Assembly (NCBI GenBank): GCA_026119935.1
Contig: JALRMH010000012.1
Span: forward strand, 62,001-126,000
Source of the DNA: Endothia cerciana
Taxonomy: Eukaryota; Ascomycota; Sordariomycetes; Diaporthales; Cryphonectriaceae
Direction: 5' to 3'
DNA length: 64,000 nucleotides
Program-made: the position numbers and the translations under genes
The notes under the pieces: generated by a model
What the model was told of the DNA's origin: nothing
Databases searched by the model: none
Seen by the model: the letters and a program-made list of their open reading frames with translations, nothing else
Shown: positions 1 through 10,446 of the stretch, piece by piece
Position numbering within the stretch: the first letter of the stretch is position 1
Layout of the letters: the number at the start of each line of letters is the position of its first letter

Positions 1-1092
1 TGCTCGACTCGAGGGGCAGAGTTTTTCTTTATTTTTATTTTTATTTTTATTAATTTTTTTTTAACCTTCTCCTTTGGCTTCTCAAGATGGAGATTGCGTT
101 GGCTACGAACCTGATAAGTCCGTTGACTTCTGGGATCGCCGCGGTGCAGCTGATGCGGGCGGAGTTTAGCAGATGATATATCCGGTCGGTACAGAATCAT
201 ATATTCCCTTCTGAAAGCGAGGGCGTAAATTGGGGGCTCTGGGCCGTATTCGCGGCCCTCTGTGTCCATCAGACATTGTTACAACATCTATTTAATAAAG
301 CCTTTGGACGCCTACAACTCCGACACGCACCTATCTAGACATATATACCTGGCGTCCGGTGGTTTCGTCCCAAGAAAGATGATCAAACGATGATGTTAAG
401 AACCAGCACTGGAGTCTCATATCACATCCTCCCTGTATGTCCAGAACTCCATGCGCCGCAGGCTGCTGGGAGAGAGCGGGCTCGAACCCCCCAAGGTCTC
501 ACAGAAAAGACTGGTATAGACAGAACAAAGTTGACACGTCCTGGACTTGAACTGTCGACCGCCTACAAACAAAGCCCCGCTCCGCCCACAGTGAACAGCC
601 GCTCACTTTTAGTCCATATAACCCCAGGGCAGCAACTCAATTTCACCAAACGAGTGAGACAGTACGAGTTGGGGGTTTAGCTCAACGGAGAGTTCGCTTA
701 TAAATCAAAAGATCTTCGGGGGACCAGCAATGGAAAGAACCTGAGTTCGAGTAGCTCCAAGAGACATTCCATTGAATTACCGTGCTTTAACCAATGATCC
801 CCAGACACAGTGCCAACCGTGCCTAACCCCTAGGTTGGAGGCCACTGCAAAGAAATACCCATACCAAACTCGAAAGAGGGGCGCGCTGTAGCATCAAGTG
901 ATGGCTGGGCGTTAATTATTTTTCGACTTCTTGTCGACCGGTCGAATTTTTGGCGTTTCGCCGGCGCCGACTGACGGTATTCTGCGGAGGCGTAGGATTG
1001 ATTGGCAGGCAAATCACGCAGTTAGCTGATAAAGTGAGGGCGTTGAGCTCGGGCGAAGATGACGGTGCCCATGTTGTTGATGCTGCTGCTGT
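1..1092. other. Left-edge intergenic region
   Basis: No supported gene. Bases 22-60 are an AT-rich (TTTTA)-like low-complexity stretch. Bases 460-560 (minus strand) and 663-757 (plus strand) contain short tRNA-like pieces, described separately. The rest is the 3' flank of the transcription-factor gene that ends at 1093. Confidence 0.5.
663..757 (+). other. tRNA-like fragment, probably a relic
   Basis: The stretch opens with GGGGGTTTAGCTCA, which resembles an acceptor stem plus A box. It ends with GAGTTCGAGTAGCTCC, which resembles a B box and 3' acceptor arm. The acceptor pairing is imperfect, the T stem does not close, and the segment between is long. It could be a degenerate nuclear tRNA or a fragment of mitochondrial origin. 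On the opposite strand, 476-490 also reads like a B box (GGGGTTCGAGCCC). I do not regard either as a functional tRNA. Confidence 0.15.
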
Positions 1093-3825
1093 TCACTGGC
1101 CATACCAAGCTCTTTGCGCATCTGGATGAGCGCCCTCAGCAGCACCTTCGGTTCCCAGGAAGTCCATCCATGCATCGTCCATGAACTGGTCAGCCGCTTC
1201 GAACGCCGGTACATTAGGCCACATCATGGGGTATACGCTTTCCATCTGCGTCTGGGGGCTTTCGTCGACGGCCAGCATCATCTCGTCCATGTGCTGTTGG
1301 TACGGGCCCTGGTGGTGTGATCCGTGCTGCATGTGGGTATGTGCGCCTCCGTTGCCGTGATCGTGGCTGTCCATCATGTGACTGGGTATTGACGGGATGT
1401 TGGCGGCGTTCATGTTAGGCGAGGCCTGCGGGAACGGTGGTGGGACGTTATCCAGATAGCGTCCGCACAGCTCGGCGATAACGCCGTAACATCGTGCTGC
1501 GCTGACGTTGACGGGTGCCAGAGAGGCGACGGTCTGGAGGGCGGTGGTGATTTGACGACGCCAGTCGGCAGCCTGATCGGATAGAGGCAGGTTTCGGAGA
1601 CAGATGCAGGGAATCAGCGCAGCTTGGAAGATGAAATACCTAGGTTGTCCTGTTAGATGGTGGTTTCTTTGTAGTGCAGGGAAGGGTGTATGATGACTTA
1701 CAAAGCATACCAGGCAGCCATCCGGGTATTTTCGTTGGAGGACCAATAGTTGCTGATGGACGTGATGGTGTACTTGGCGTCGGCCAGACAGCTGTTGTAG
1801 GCATGTAGGCTCGCAGGTGAGTCGTCATCCGGACGGCCGTCGCGAGCTCGAAAGGCCTTGCGGATCACGAAGGGCCGGTACATGATGATGCGGAAATTTC
1901 GGTATCGCCAACTCAGGCCCACATGGGCGAATGTGTATTGCGGCGGGACGGTCGCAGACTCTGCGAAACAGGGGGGGATCTGCTTCAACCAAGGCTCGAT
2001 GCGCTCCTTGTCAAGCTCCACCAGCTCTTCGGCACCCGGCAAGGGCTTGCCGATCACTCTGGTATAGACGTAATTTGTGGCGAGATGGAAGGCCGCTTGT
2101 ATCCGGACAGCGGTGTAGGGCGTAATATCTGAGGTCTCAGCAGGATAGCTGAGCGAGTTCGGTGTTAGTTCCTAGATGGGTGTCAGCATGTGGGATGTGC
2201 AAGCGTTGACAGAATGAGACCGACCCTATCATGAACATTTCTCGGCAGAGACACCTCGACGCCGTCAAACGGCCAGGTCAATGGTCTGCTGAACGTGATG
2301 GTAGCACCACAGTCGAAGACACAGAGGGACCACCAGACCCTGCGCCGGATCTCCATGTTCAGCGGTGAGATGTTCCAGCCTTGGAACTCCTTATGCAGCC
2401 CCAGGCCCATAGCCATCCTCACTGCAAGACCAAGGTAGTTATATGCGGAGTTTGGTCTGTCACGCTTTTGCTGGTAGTTTGATGTGAGAGTCAGTGCCTG
2501 AACTAGGGTCAGGTTGCCGAGTTCCAAGAAATTGAAAGTCAGGATGGATCGCGCCTGGGCAAACAGCTGGAGATCTAGGTTGTCTGGCGTCTTCGCCGAG
2601 CTCCAGACACCGATAGCAGCGACGACGTATGCGAGAACAAGCCACGAGTCGCCGTGTGGCCGGGGAATGACCTCGGAGAACTGAGCCCTAAACGTCGGTT
2701 CGTGGAGGATAGGGTAGCTGAGGTGGAAGAGCTTGAAGTAAGCGTCGATCATGATGTCGGCAATCTGTCGATTGGGGTTTGGTTGTTGTACCAGGGACGG
2801 GTAAGAACTCATGGACGGCCTCGACCTCACTTGGGAAGTCCGTCTCTTCATGTTGGGCTCCAATAGTCGTATGAAGGCTGCCCCGGAGGCCACACCAAGA
2901 TAGCCGCCCTCCTTCTCGCCGACTGACAATGAAGCCATGCCATCCAGAGCTGTATCGTCTGGATCGTTTGGGTTCGGCGACAGTGCTGCAGCGAGGCTCG
3001 CCATGTCGTCCTGCTCATCCCATTCAAAATCGTCCGTGGCCGGCGGGGTTTCCAAGATGGTAGACATGCCTCTCTGGGGCACACGGAAGGGCGCAAGTCG
3101 TCCATTCTCAGCACGGTGAGGCTGATAATCAGCAGGAGGCTTGAGATCCGCGGGGGAGTGAGCGGGCGTCGAGCTGGGGCCAGGGGTAGACTCATTATCG
3201 TGAGACGCATCGTCGGAAGGCTCGGGCTTGATCTGGGCTGGAGTCCTGATGGTGTCGGAAGGGCTCGAGCCGGGATGCGGCTGTTCGAGCTTGCTGAAGT
3301 CGAATGATGAATCACTTGATGTGGTATTCGGCCTCTGAGATGGAGATGCGCTGGATCTAGATGCACCGCCCTTCTGCGGCAGAAGATGCTGCGGTATGAG
3401 GGCGCGCATCTGGCGGACCAGTGCCTCGGCCCTCTCCAGCCTTTCCTCGACCTCGGTCAAGTGCCTGCCTACATGGTCAGTGATGACAGCGGATGCAGGT
3501 GACAAGAGAGAGGGCGATTTGGGGACATGGTCGGTCTCCAAGCAGGGAACAAGACCCACTTTCTGGTCAACGGGGTACGTGAGTGCTTCTCATAAAGACA
3601 GTGTCTCCGGTACTTGACACAGAGGTTACATGTCGGTATCGCCTTGTTACATTTCGACTTGCGCCGTCGACATTCTTTGCAGGCCTGGTCCGCAAAGCCG
3701 AGTGGGATGTCGAGGTCTCCGAGCCCGGCGCCAAGGCTCAGGGCCAAATCTGAAGTCCCTGACCCGAGGCCGGAATTGCCCTCTGAGATGCTGGTGGCGT
3801 CTGCTGGCGATAGATTGTCGTCCAT
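1093..3825 (-). CDS. GAL4-like Zn(II)2Cys6 transcription factor
   Basis: Four exons, complement of 1093-1639, 1702-2171, 2225-3464 and 3560-3825, give 840 residues; introns are 62, 53 and 95 bp. The start is the ATG at 3825, ahead of the zinc cluster. Six cysteines at about 49, 52, 59, 66, 69 and 76 (C-x2-C-x6-C-x6-C-x2-C-x6-C) form the binuclear zinc DNA-binding domain. It is followed by RTPLTRKHLTEVEERLERAE, the linker and dimerisation coil also found in yeast Gal4/Lac9. A Ser/Pro/Asp-rich linker leads to a fungal_trans-type middle domain from about residue 320. The C terminus has a His/Met-rich stretch and an acidic aromatic tail (DQFMDDAWMDFLG) that looks like an activation domain. It is expected to act in the nucleus. 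The regulated pathway cannot be named; Gal4-type factors of filamentous fungi control varied sugar or secondary pathways. Confidence 0.88.
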
Positions 3826-6402
3826 TGCTGATGGATTTTGTCGTGGGAGAAGGGTGACGGGTGATGATCGAGTTGTGAGGAGGGAGCGAGGAGGATGGGA
3901 GCGAGTCTGACACGGTCTGCGAAGGAGTTGCGGTTCAGGCCCAGGCTCGGGCAAGTTCTTAGTTGGCCACGCCCGGACTCACGATGTTTTACGGCGGCCT
4001 GTCCACCTGTCTGACTGGCCCGTCTTCGCTGCCCGGTGGAGGCTCCAGCGGCATGCCCCACGCTAGACCACCTGGGAATTCTCGATCACAACCGGCCGCC
4101 ATTGGCCAGAGACAACTCCAGCCGCTGTTTACTCAGCAAGCAGCACTCCTCGCCTCACAGGGCCAAGAGGGCCTGTCTGTGAAGGAGCCCCTAAGGCCCC
4201 AGATTGTGGCGGGAGAAGGGCTGGGGGACTCTTCCAGCCCCACACTGGCTGAGGAAAATGATTCACTACCTTTGTCTACCTTATTTTCTCTCCCTTTTCT
4301 TCTTCCGGCAGCTCTGCGGATGACACTATCCCTTCACCTACAACCCCATCCCTCCGCCTCCGTCACCAGGACTCGATCGCGCCTCTGGTGGTGGAGGCCA
4401 AGTCTCTGCCCCCAATCTTCGTGTCGATTTATGGAGAGACTTGTTGGAGTTGAAAGAGGTGTCAAGGGCTGCTGCCCCTTACTTGAAATTCTTCCTTGGG
4501 AGGACCCTGAATCCGGTGGCTCATGCGCCCAATCCCTACTGTACATGACAGCAATACTAGCGCATCAACTGACCTAGAAGTCAGCTCCTTCGGGCGAATG
4601 CAGGGTCCTCCCAAACTCCCTTAATGGGCACTGGATTCAGGCACGGAGGCCACCCGGTAGCCCTTCCCATTGGCGACCCCTCCAGGTTGTCTGGAGCAAA
4701 GTTCAGGGGAGTGTCACGTTCGGATGAGATCTCGACCCAGGTTTTAACATCCACCGGAAATCTCCTGGAAACATTGACCTATCATCTTCGCCGTCGGTGA
4801 GACTGGGTGTTGCTGCCGGTGACATGAGCTGTTGGCAGTATGACTCCGCTGACAGTGTTAATTCACCTCATCGCCGAGTGTATGGCGCGTGGCTGGGCTG
4901 ATGAAGCCCGCCTGTGCTATATAGAGCGCGAGCCAGGACACAAGTGGCCCGTTCATGGGGCTGTCATGACTGTGGCTCACGGCTCCGGCGACGATATACG
5001 GGCGATCCGCCTCCACACCGACACCTCGTGCTCCGCAATCCCCAGACTTCGATGAAGTGTTCAGACACACCAGGACCCTTGGCCCACTTTGCCCCTCGGT
5101 TGACCCTCCAAACCGGTCTGCTGCTTGAAATCCGGTTACCAACAGGGTGTTGTGCCGACGACAGCCTCGCCCTGCTGGGCCGCTGTGGAGGCTGCCGCAC
5201 AACAAGCATTGTGATCATTCGCCGTCTCTCGTATTCAGCGAGCCCCCCCCCCCCCTCGGTCCTTTCATGATTTATTCTTGACCCCGCGACCTAATGCCCG
5301 CATCAAGCTTGGAACCAGCGTTGGCCGTTGGCCGTTGGCCACCGACCCTCGCGTCCGCCGATGTCGGCGTTGCTTACTAGTTTTCGGCATGGGAACGCTC
5401 TAGCAACTGTACAACCTCACATTGTGTCATGTGCGACAGTTATGAAAAGGCCCTGAGCAGTCAGACGCGCGTCATGAGATAGAACATGGTGTGAAGCAGA
5501 CAGGGCGGCATCATTCCGGCCCACGTTCACCAAATCCGTTGCTCTCTTGAGCCCGACTCAGTCCTGATCTCCTCACGGCCTGTTGCTGCTGCTGGGCATG
5601 TTGCAGGCGATGGGGCGGTATGTGCGCGGTGATCACTGCTGTGTCTCCTGTCGCACTCATTTGTCGTGCTTATTAGTTACTGAACTGAGTTTCCAGGCAA
5701 CGTGCGACCATACCTAGTGGAGAACTTGGGATCCCGTCTGCTCTCCCCTAAATAAGCCACTAAGGGCCGGATTAGTAGTTAAGTGGGTGACCATTAGCGA
5801 ATACCCGGTGTTGTACGTTTTGCCTTTTTGTTGCTCCCGCCATCTCACGGATGGCTCCTCGCAACCGTTAACAAACAAGTCGACCAGCATATCTACCTGC
5901 TGTACAGTGACGTTGATGATGCAGTTCAAAAGTGCTCCGCTCTCGAATAATTCTCGACCTCGAGATTCCTTCATTGGCTCTGTCTAACCATCGATTTTCT
6001 AAACAGGTAGGCAGGTGGTAACTGTCGACATGATCAACAGGCTGTTATAAACTCCAGCCAGTCAAGCAATGACACATTCGGAGAGTAGTGCGGGAAGCCT
6101 CGTCCCAGTGACATCAGCGTCAACAAGTACTCCGTGCACGTATTTGATCCCTAGACAAGATTGACGGGGCCGTGCAGGTGGTTGGCCGTCATTTGTGACC
6201 TGATCCCACGCTGTGAAGCCTTGGCTAACTAAGTACGGTCGCTGTCTCGGTGACCCACCTGGGCTGAATACCACCCACCACCTATAAGTTCAGCATACCT
6301 TCAGAACATTTTGTTTCCGATGTCACGGCTTGTGGCGCAATTACTCTTACCCTCCTACATAGCAGCCCCGGGCGAACCATCGTTGGCCTTACTTAGCCCA
6401 GC
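3826..6402. other. Divergent intergenic region between the regulator and the PhzF-like gene
   Basis: About 2.6 kb with no supported gene. Several short open frames exist (for example 3963-4577) but show no domain, no homologous feel and no splice structure. A C-only run lies near 5246-5256 and a short tandem of GGCCGTT near 5320-5340. It presumably holds the promoters of both divergent neighbours. Confidence 0.5.
6283..6288 (+). promoter_or_regulatory. TATA-like element of the PhzF-like gene
   Basis: TATAAG about 115-120 bases upstream of the ATG at 6403. Several other genes here show a similar TATA-to-ATG spacing, which supports the chosen start. Confidence 0.4.
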
Positions 6403-7413
6403 ATGCACTTTGTGACCCTCGACGTGTTCACAGACACGCCCTTCCTGGGAAACCCCCTCGCCATCGTCATAGTCGAAGACAAGGAGCGGGCGGCCCTGGA
6501 GAAAGAAGACGGCCCAGACACCAAGCAGCTGATCGCCAAGGAGTTCAACCTCTCCGAGACCGTCTTCCTCTTCCTCGGCCCCAATGAGACCCTCTCCTCG
6601 CCGGACCGCTCCTCTCCCGAGCGGGAGATAGGTATCTTCACCATAAAGGGAGAGCTGCCCTTCGCCGGCCACCCGACCATCGGCACCGCCTACTTTATCC
6701 TCCACCACCTGGGTTGGGACTTCATCACCACCCTGCTGCCCCGCGCGGGGCCGATCACCATCACCCGGTCCGCCGACGGCGACGGCGGGCCCAGGGTCAC
6801 CGCCCGCATCCCGCACGACGTGCACCTGCACTCGCGCACGCTGCGCTCGCTCTACGAGCTGGGCGACGCCGCGGTCGCGGCGCAGATCCGGCCGGCCCTG
6901 CACGCGGACGCCGAGATCCGCGACGCGGAGCTCGACGCGCCCATCTTCAGCATCGTCAAGGGCATGACCTTCCTGCTCGTCCGGCTGCCCGCCGCCGGGC
7001 ACCTCGCCAGGGTGACCACCGCGAACCGCCTCGACCTGGACAACCTCGTGAGCCTGCTGGACGCCGGGTTGTGGGGCCACGGGTTCGTCGCGCGGTACTA
7101 CTACGTCCCCCAGGCCGCGGCCACCGCCGAGGACGGCGTGCGGACCGAGACGCTGCGGGCGCGCATGGTGGAGCTCGGGTCCGAGGACCCCGCGACGGGG
7201 AGCGCGGCATCGTGCCTGGCGTGCTACATGACCCTGCAGGGGGACGCTGAGGAGGTGAGGTACCGGTTCACGCAGGGGGTGGAGATGGGGAGGAGGAGCG
7301 ACATCGTGGTGGAGGTCGGCGCGGGTGTCGGAGGGGACGGTGCTTGGGCGATCAAGGAGGTGGGGCTGGGTGGGACTGCGAGGATGGTGATGAGTGGTGA
7401 GATCGACGTCTGA
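6403..7413 (+). CDS. PhzF-fold isomerase/epimerase-like protein
   Basis: Single exon, 336 residues, starting MHFVTLDVFTDTPFLGNPLA, the usual N terminus of the PhzF (phenazine biosynthesis protein F) family with its diaminopimelate-epimerase fold. The conserved glutamate is E52 in NLSETVFL. The two substrate-pocket loops are GHPTIGTA (89-96) and DPATGSAA (262-269). Length fits the family (about 280-340). Known members isomerise or epimerise small substrates without cofactor, but fungal members are mostly uncharacterised, so the substrate is unknown and phenazine synthesis is not implied. The protein has no signal peptide and is probably cytosolic. It runs convergent with the P450 gene, 680 bp away. 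Coding GC is very high, which opens a long antisense frame over it. Confidence 0.9.
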   Translation: MHFVTLDVFTDTPFLGNPLAIVIVEDKERAALEKEDGPDTKQLIAKEFNLSETVFLFLGPNETLSSPDRSSPEREIGIFTIKGELPFAGHPTIGTAYFILHHLGWDFITTLLPRAGPITITRSADGDGGPRVTARIPHDVHLHSRTLRSLYELGDAAVAAQIRPALHADAEIRDAELDAPIFSIVKGMTFLLVRLPAAGHLARVTTANRLDLDNLVSLLDAGLWGHGFVARYYYVPQAAATAEDGVRTETLRARMVELGSEDPATGSAASCLACYMTLQGDAEEVRYRFTQGVEMGRRSDIVVEVGAGVGGDGAWAIKEVGLGGTARMVMSGEIDV

Positions 7414-8094
7414 GAGGTGACGATGAGGACAGCCCGGTCGGAAGGAGGCGGGGGGGGGGGGGCATCGTTGCACACTACACTGCTCCTCATGGGCCGTGTG
7501 CCGGGCCCAGATCGACACCACAAGCAGAACAAGGCGGGCGCCGCAGCCAGACTCGGCACGTAAGGCTGGGATCTGTCATCGGGGAGCCAAGCAGTCATGG
7601 CTATGGCATAGGACATTGCCCTACGAGGCGATGGGAAGGAGTCACTGTGACCGCTGCGAAGGACGTTGCGCGATTGCTCAGGGTTTAGCTAGACACGATC
7701 GTCGCGCGGTCCCCAGAAACGGGATCGGCATGAGGCAAAGCGGCATGATTACCCAAGACAGGCTCTCTCTCCCCCCGAAAGAGACAGAAGCTACCGAAGA
7801 TCTTGATTCCGTGGGTAAACGTCAAGGATACTTGTCAGCAGATTCGCGGTGGACGGATCGCAGGCGCTGGCGTCCTGCATTCGTCGGGCATGATGGATTG
7901 AGATTGTACGGCGGCGGCGTCGAGTCCGCGACAAAACCCTCGGACACAAGGCGTCCACCGGCACTTTCCGCTCAAGGATCAAGTGATCTTCGTAACCTAG
8001 ATAATTACAGACTGCACGCTCGCAAGTGGTTGTCGACCGCGTTTTAACAAGCCCACCCGTTTCAGTAATACCTCGGCAGACCATAGGTACATGC
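7414..8094. other. Intergenic region between convergent PhzF-like and P450 genes
   Basis: No gene seen. Contains a G run of about 12 near 7448-7460. Likely the 3' flanks of both neighbours. Confidence 0.5.
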
Positions 8095-10446
8095 TCAACT
8101 CCTCGGTGAGAAAACCAAGTCCAGTTTGGGAGTGGCCAAGGTGAAGTTGTCCCTGACCCCAGCGAGGAAGGCCTCCTTGGTCTGGCCCGGTGCAAATGAT
8201 ACGTCGTAGCGGTGGGCGATAAGCGCCGTCACTCGACGCACCTCCATCAGGCCCAGCTGCTTGCCCACACAGGAAAACCGTCCTTTCGCGAATGGTGAAG
8301 GTTAGTTATTTTTTCCAATCCACTCGGGAAGACGGTTACCGCGGGAGTGACCTACCGACAGAGAACGGGGTGTAGGGAGTGGCGTCCTTTACCAGCTCCG
8401 GCTTCGTAGTCCACCGCTCAGGGATGAACTCGTCCCCCCGGGGGAACGTCCTCGGGTCTGGAGCTCATTAGCTGATTGGAACCTTCACCTGGTACGGCCT
8501 GAACGGCCGCGGGATACTGACCACGACAGAGTGTGTAAGTAGGCGTCATCACGATCGTGTCCCCAGGGATGAACATCTCGCCAACCTGGATGCCCTGCGG
8601 CGGCGTCTGCCTCTGCAGGCCTGACGGGACAGGCGGGAACAGGCGGAGAGACTCGTCGATGCACGCCTGCAGGTACTCGAGCTTACCCAGGGAGCTTGTG
8701 TCCAGGTTACCTGTGCTCACCTCCGCGGCGAAGAAGGTATCGACTTCCTTCTGGAGAGTCCTGTAGACCTCTGGGTGGGTCGCCAGGTGGTAGAATAGAC
8801 AGGTGAGGGTAGCTGCCGCTGTGTCACTGGAGCATGATGATCAGCCTGGTGGGCGTGCCAGGGGTTGTCGTAAGCATGTCAGACTGCTTGCTTACCTCCC
8901 GGCGACGACGATGAGGCTGCAGTCGCCTACGAGATTCTCCTTCTCTTGCCATGTCGGCTTAGGATTCTGGTTGAAGTCATTCAAGATCCAGTGGAAGACG
9001 TCAGGAACTGCTGGCTCATTCTGAGGGTGGATTACAGTGTCAGCGCCGTCGACGTATAGCTTCTTCCTGCCTAGCCCAGCAGGGCGGACAAGCCTCGGAC
9101 AGCACTCGCCTCTATGCGCTTCTGGACCAGGCCTCTGACGAAACCCTGGAATCTGAGATACTCCCGACGGCCCGCGGTCATCTTGATGATTGGGAAAAGC
9201 CAGATCATACGCTGTAGTTGATTTGTCATCAGCTATCCAGCCTTCAATATCTCTAAATGACAACATCAGATGGGGGTAGGTGCCGCGGCGGGGACAGAGG
9301 TAGGGGCCGGTCATTTCGGACACTCAGTTCAGGGTGTGCGATCCTCTCCAAGCACAGCAATAAATTCAAGTATAAGAAGTCCTTGCGTCAAGGACTGTAC
9401 TCACGCTGAAGAGTCCGATCAAAACCATATTCAAATGCGTAGTCCTGAAGAAGTAATGGTCTACGCCATCCTTCATCATGTTGAAGCCCCTTCCGAAGGC
9501 CAGGTCGCCCATAATATCGAAAGAGTAATAACTTTGCAAATCAGCACATAGCCTCCTCAGGGGACCGCGCTTCCGGGCCCATATTCGAGGCCAGGGCGCG
9601 GCTCACGAGTGGGCATGTCAAGAACTGGTGACCAAGGGGGCAAGACGCACTTGAACCATCTCGAAGCATTGAGCTCCTGCCCCTTCTCCCGGTCGAGGAC
9701 ACCAAGAAGCTCGTCAGTGTAAGCCGAGACCCGACCTTCATAGTCTCGCAATGCTGTAGGAAAACAGTTGAGCGTTAATGATGCGGTCCTGTGATGGAAA
9801 GGCTCGTGGTGGTGGGAGGGTTCCGGGCAGCCTACTTACCCTTGCTGCTGAAGGCTCTATCCCAGGCCTTCCTCCGATGGGCGTGCTCTTTTCTGTCACG
9901 CACCATTTGCAGAGAAATGGTCGGGTTTAGAATGTTATACCACGGCCCCCTCTCGCACTGCGATGTGGCCGAGTGGATCGCGTTGAACGCAGCCGGATCG
10001 GCGATGGAGAGTTCTGTCGGCCCAACCCTGACGTAGTCGCCATATGTCCGGTGGAGATCGCGCACATCCTCGTAAATCTGACCGCGCCTGAAAGCCCTCC
10101 AGGTCATATAGAGCGTCGACGAGCGGGCGAGGAAGGGTCCCGGAAACGTCCCGAGCCGGTGGAGGAAGACCCTGTACACCAGAATGCTCGCATACAGGCC
10201 GGTGAGGGTGGCGCCGGCCCAGTACATGCCGTGCTGGATGGAGTTGACCACGGGCTCGGAGAAGAGCTCGTAGGCGAAGAAGCTGAGGACGAGCTGGACA
10301 GCCGCTACCGCCTCGAGCAGCGTGACGCTCTGAGCGTCCCACTCCCCCGAGCGGAAGACTGCGAGGTGGAGAAAGATGCCCGCTGCGAAGCAGGCCGCGA
10401 GCTCTTCTTTCGTTACTTGCACGTTGGCCATAGCTGTCAATGACAT
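8095..10446 (-). CDS. Cytochrome P450 monooxygenase
   Basis: Eight exons, complement of 8095-8282, 8356-8457, 8522-8826, 8896-9020, 9110-9211, 9405-9531, 9651-9753 and 9840-10446, give 552 residues, and all phases close. The N terminus has about three hydrophobic segments and a PGPFLAR-type proline region, as in ER-anchored fungal P450s. Landmarks are the I-helix AGSDT (353-357), the K-helix ESLR (413-416), the PERW-type meander (FIPERW) and the heme loop FSVGRFSCVG with Cys495 as thiolate ligand. It would oxidise a small lipophilic substrate using NADPH-P450 reductase; the CYP family and substrate cannot be fixed by eye. One intron (9021-9109) appears to use a GC donor (GAG|GCGAGT); the other six are GT-AG. 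The gene converges on the PhzF-like gene and diverges from the GPCR gene. Confidence 0.9.

Noticed and set aside
3963..4577. 204-codon open frame upstream of the regulator
   Set aside because: No motif, no splice partner and no recognisable family.
6355..7521. 388-codon open frame antisense to the PhzF-like gene
   Set aside because: It mirrors the GC-rich coding strand and has low-complexity Arg/Gly/Pro composition; the plus-strand PhzF motifs are decisive.
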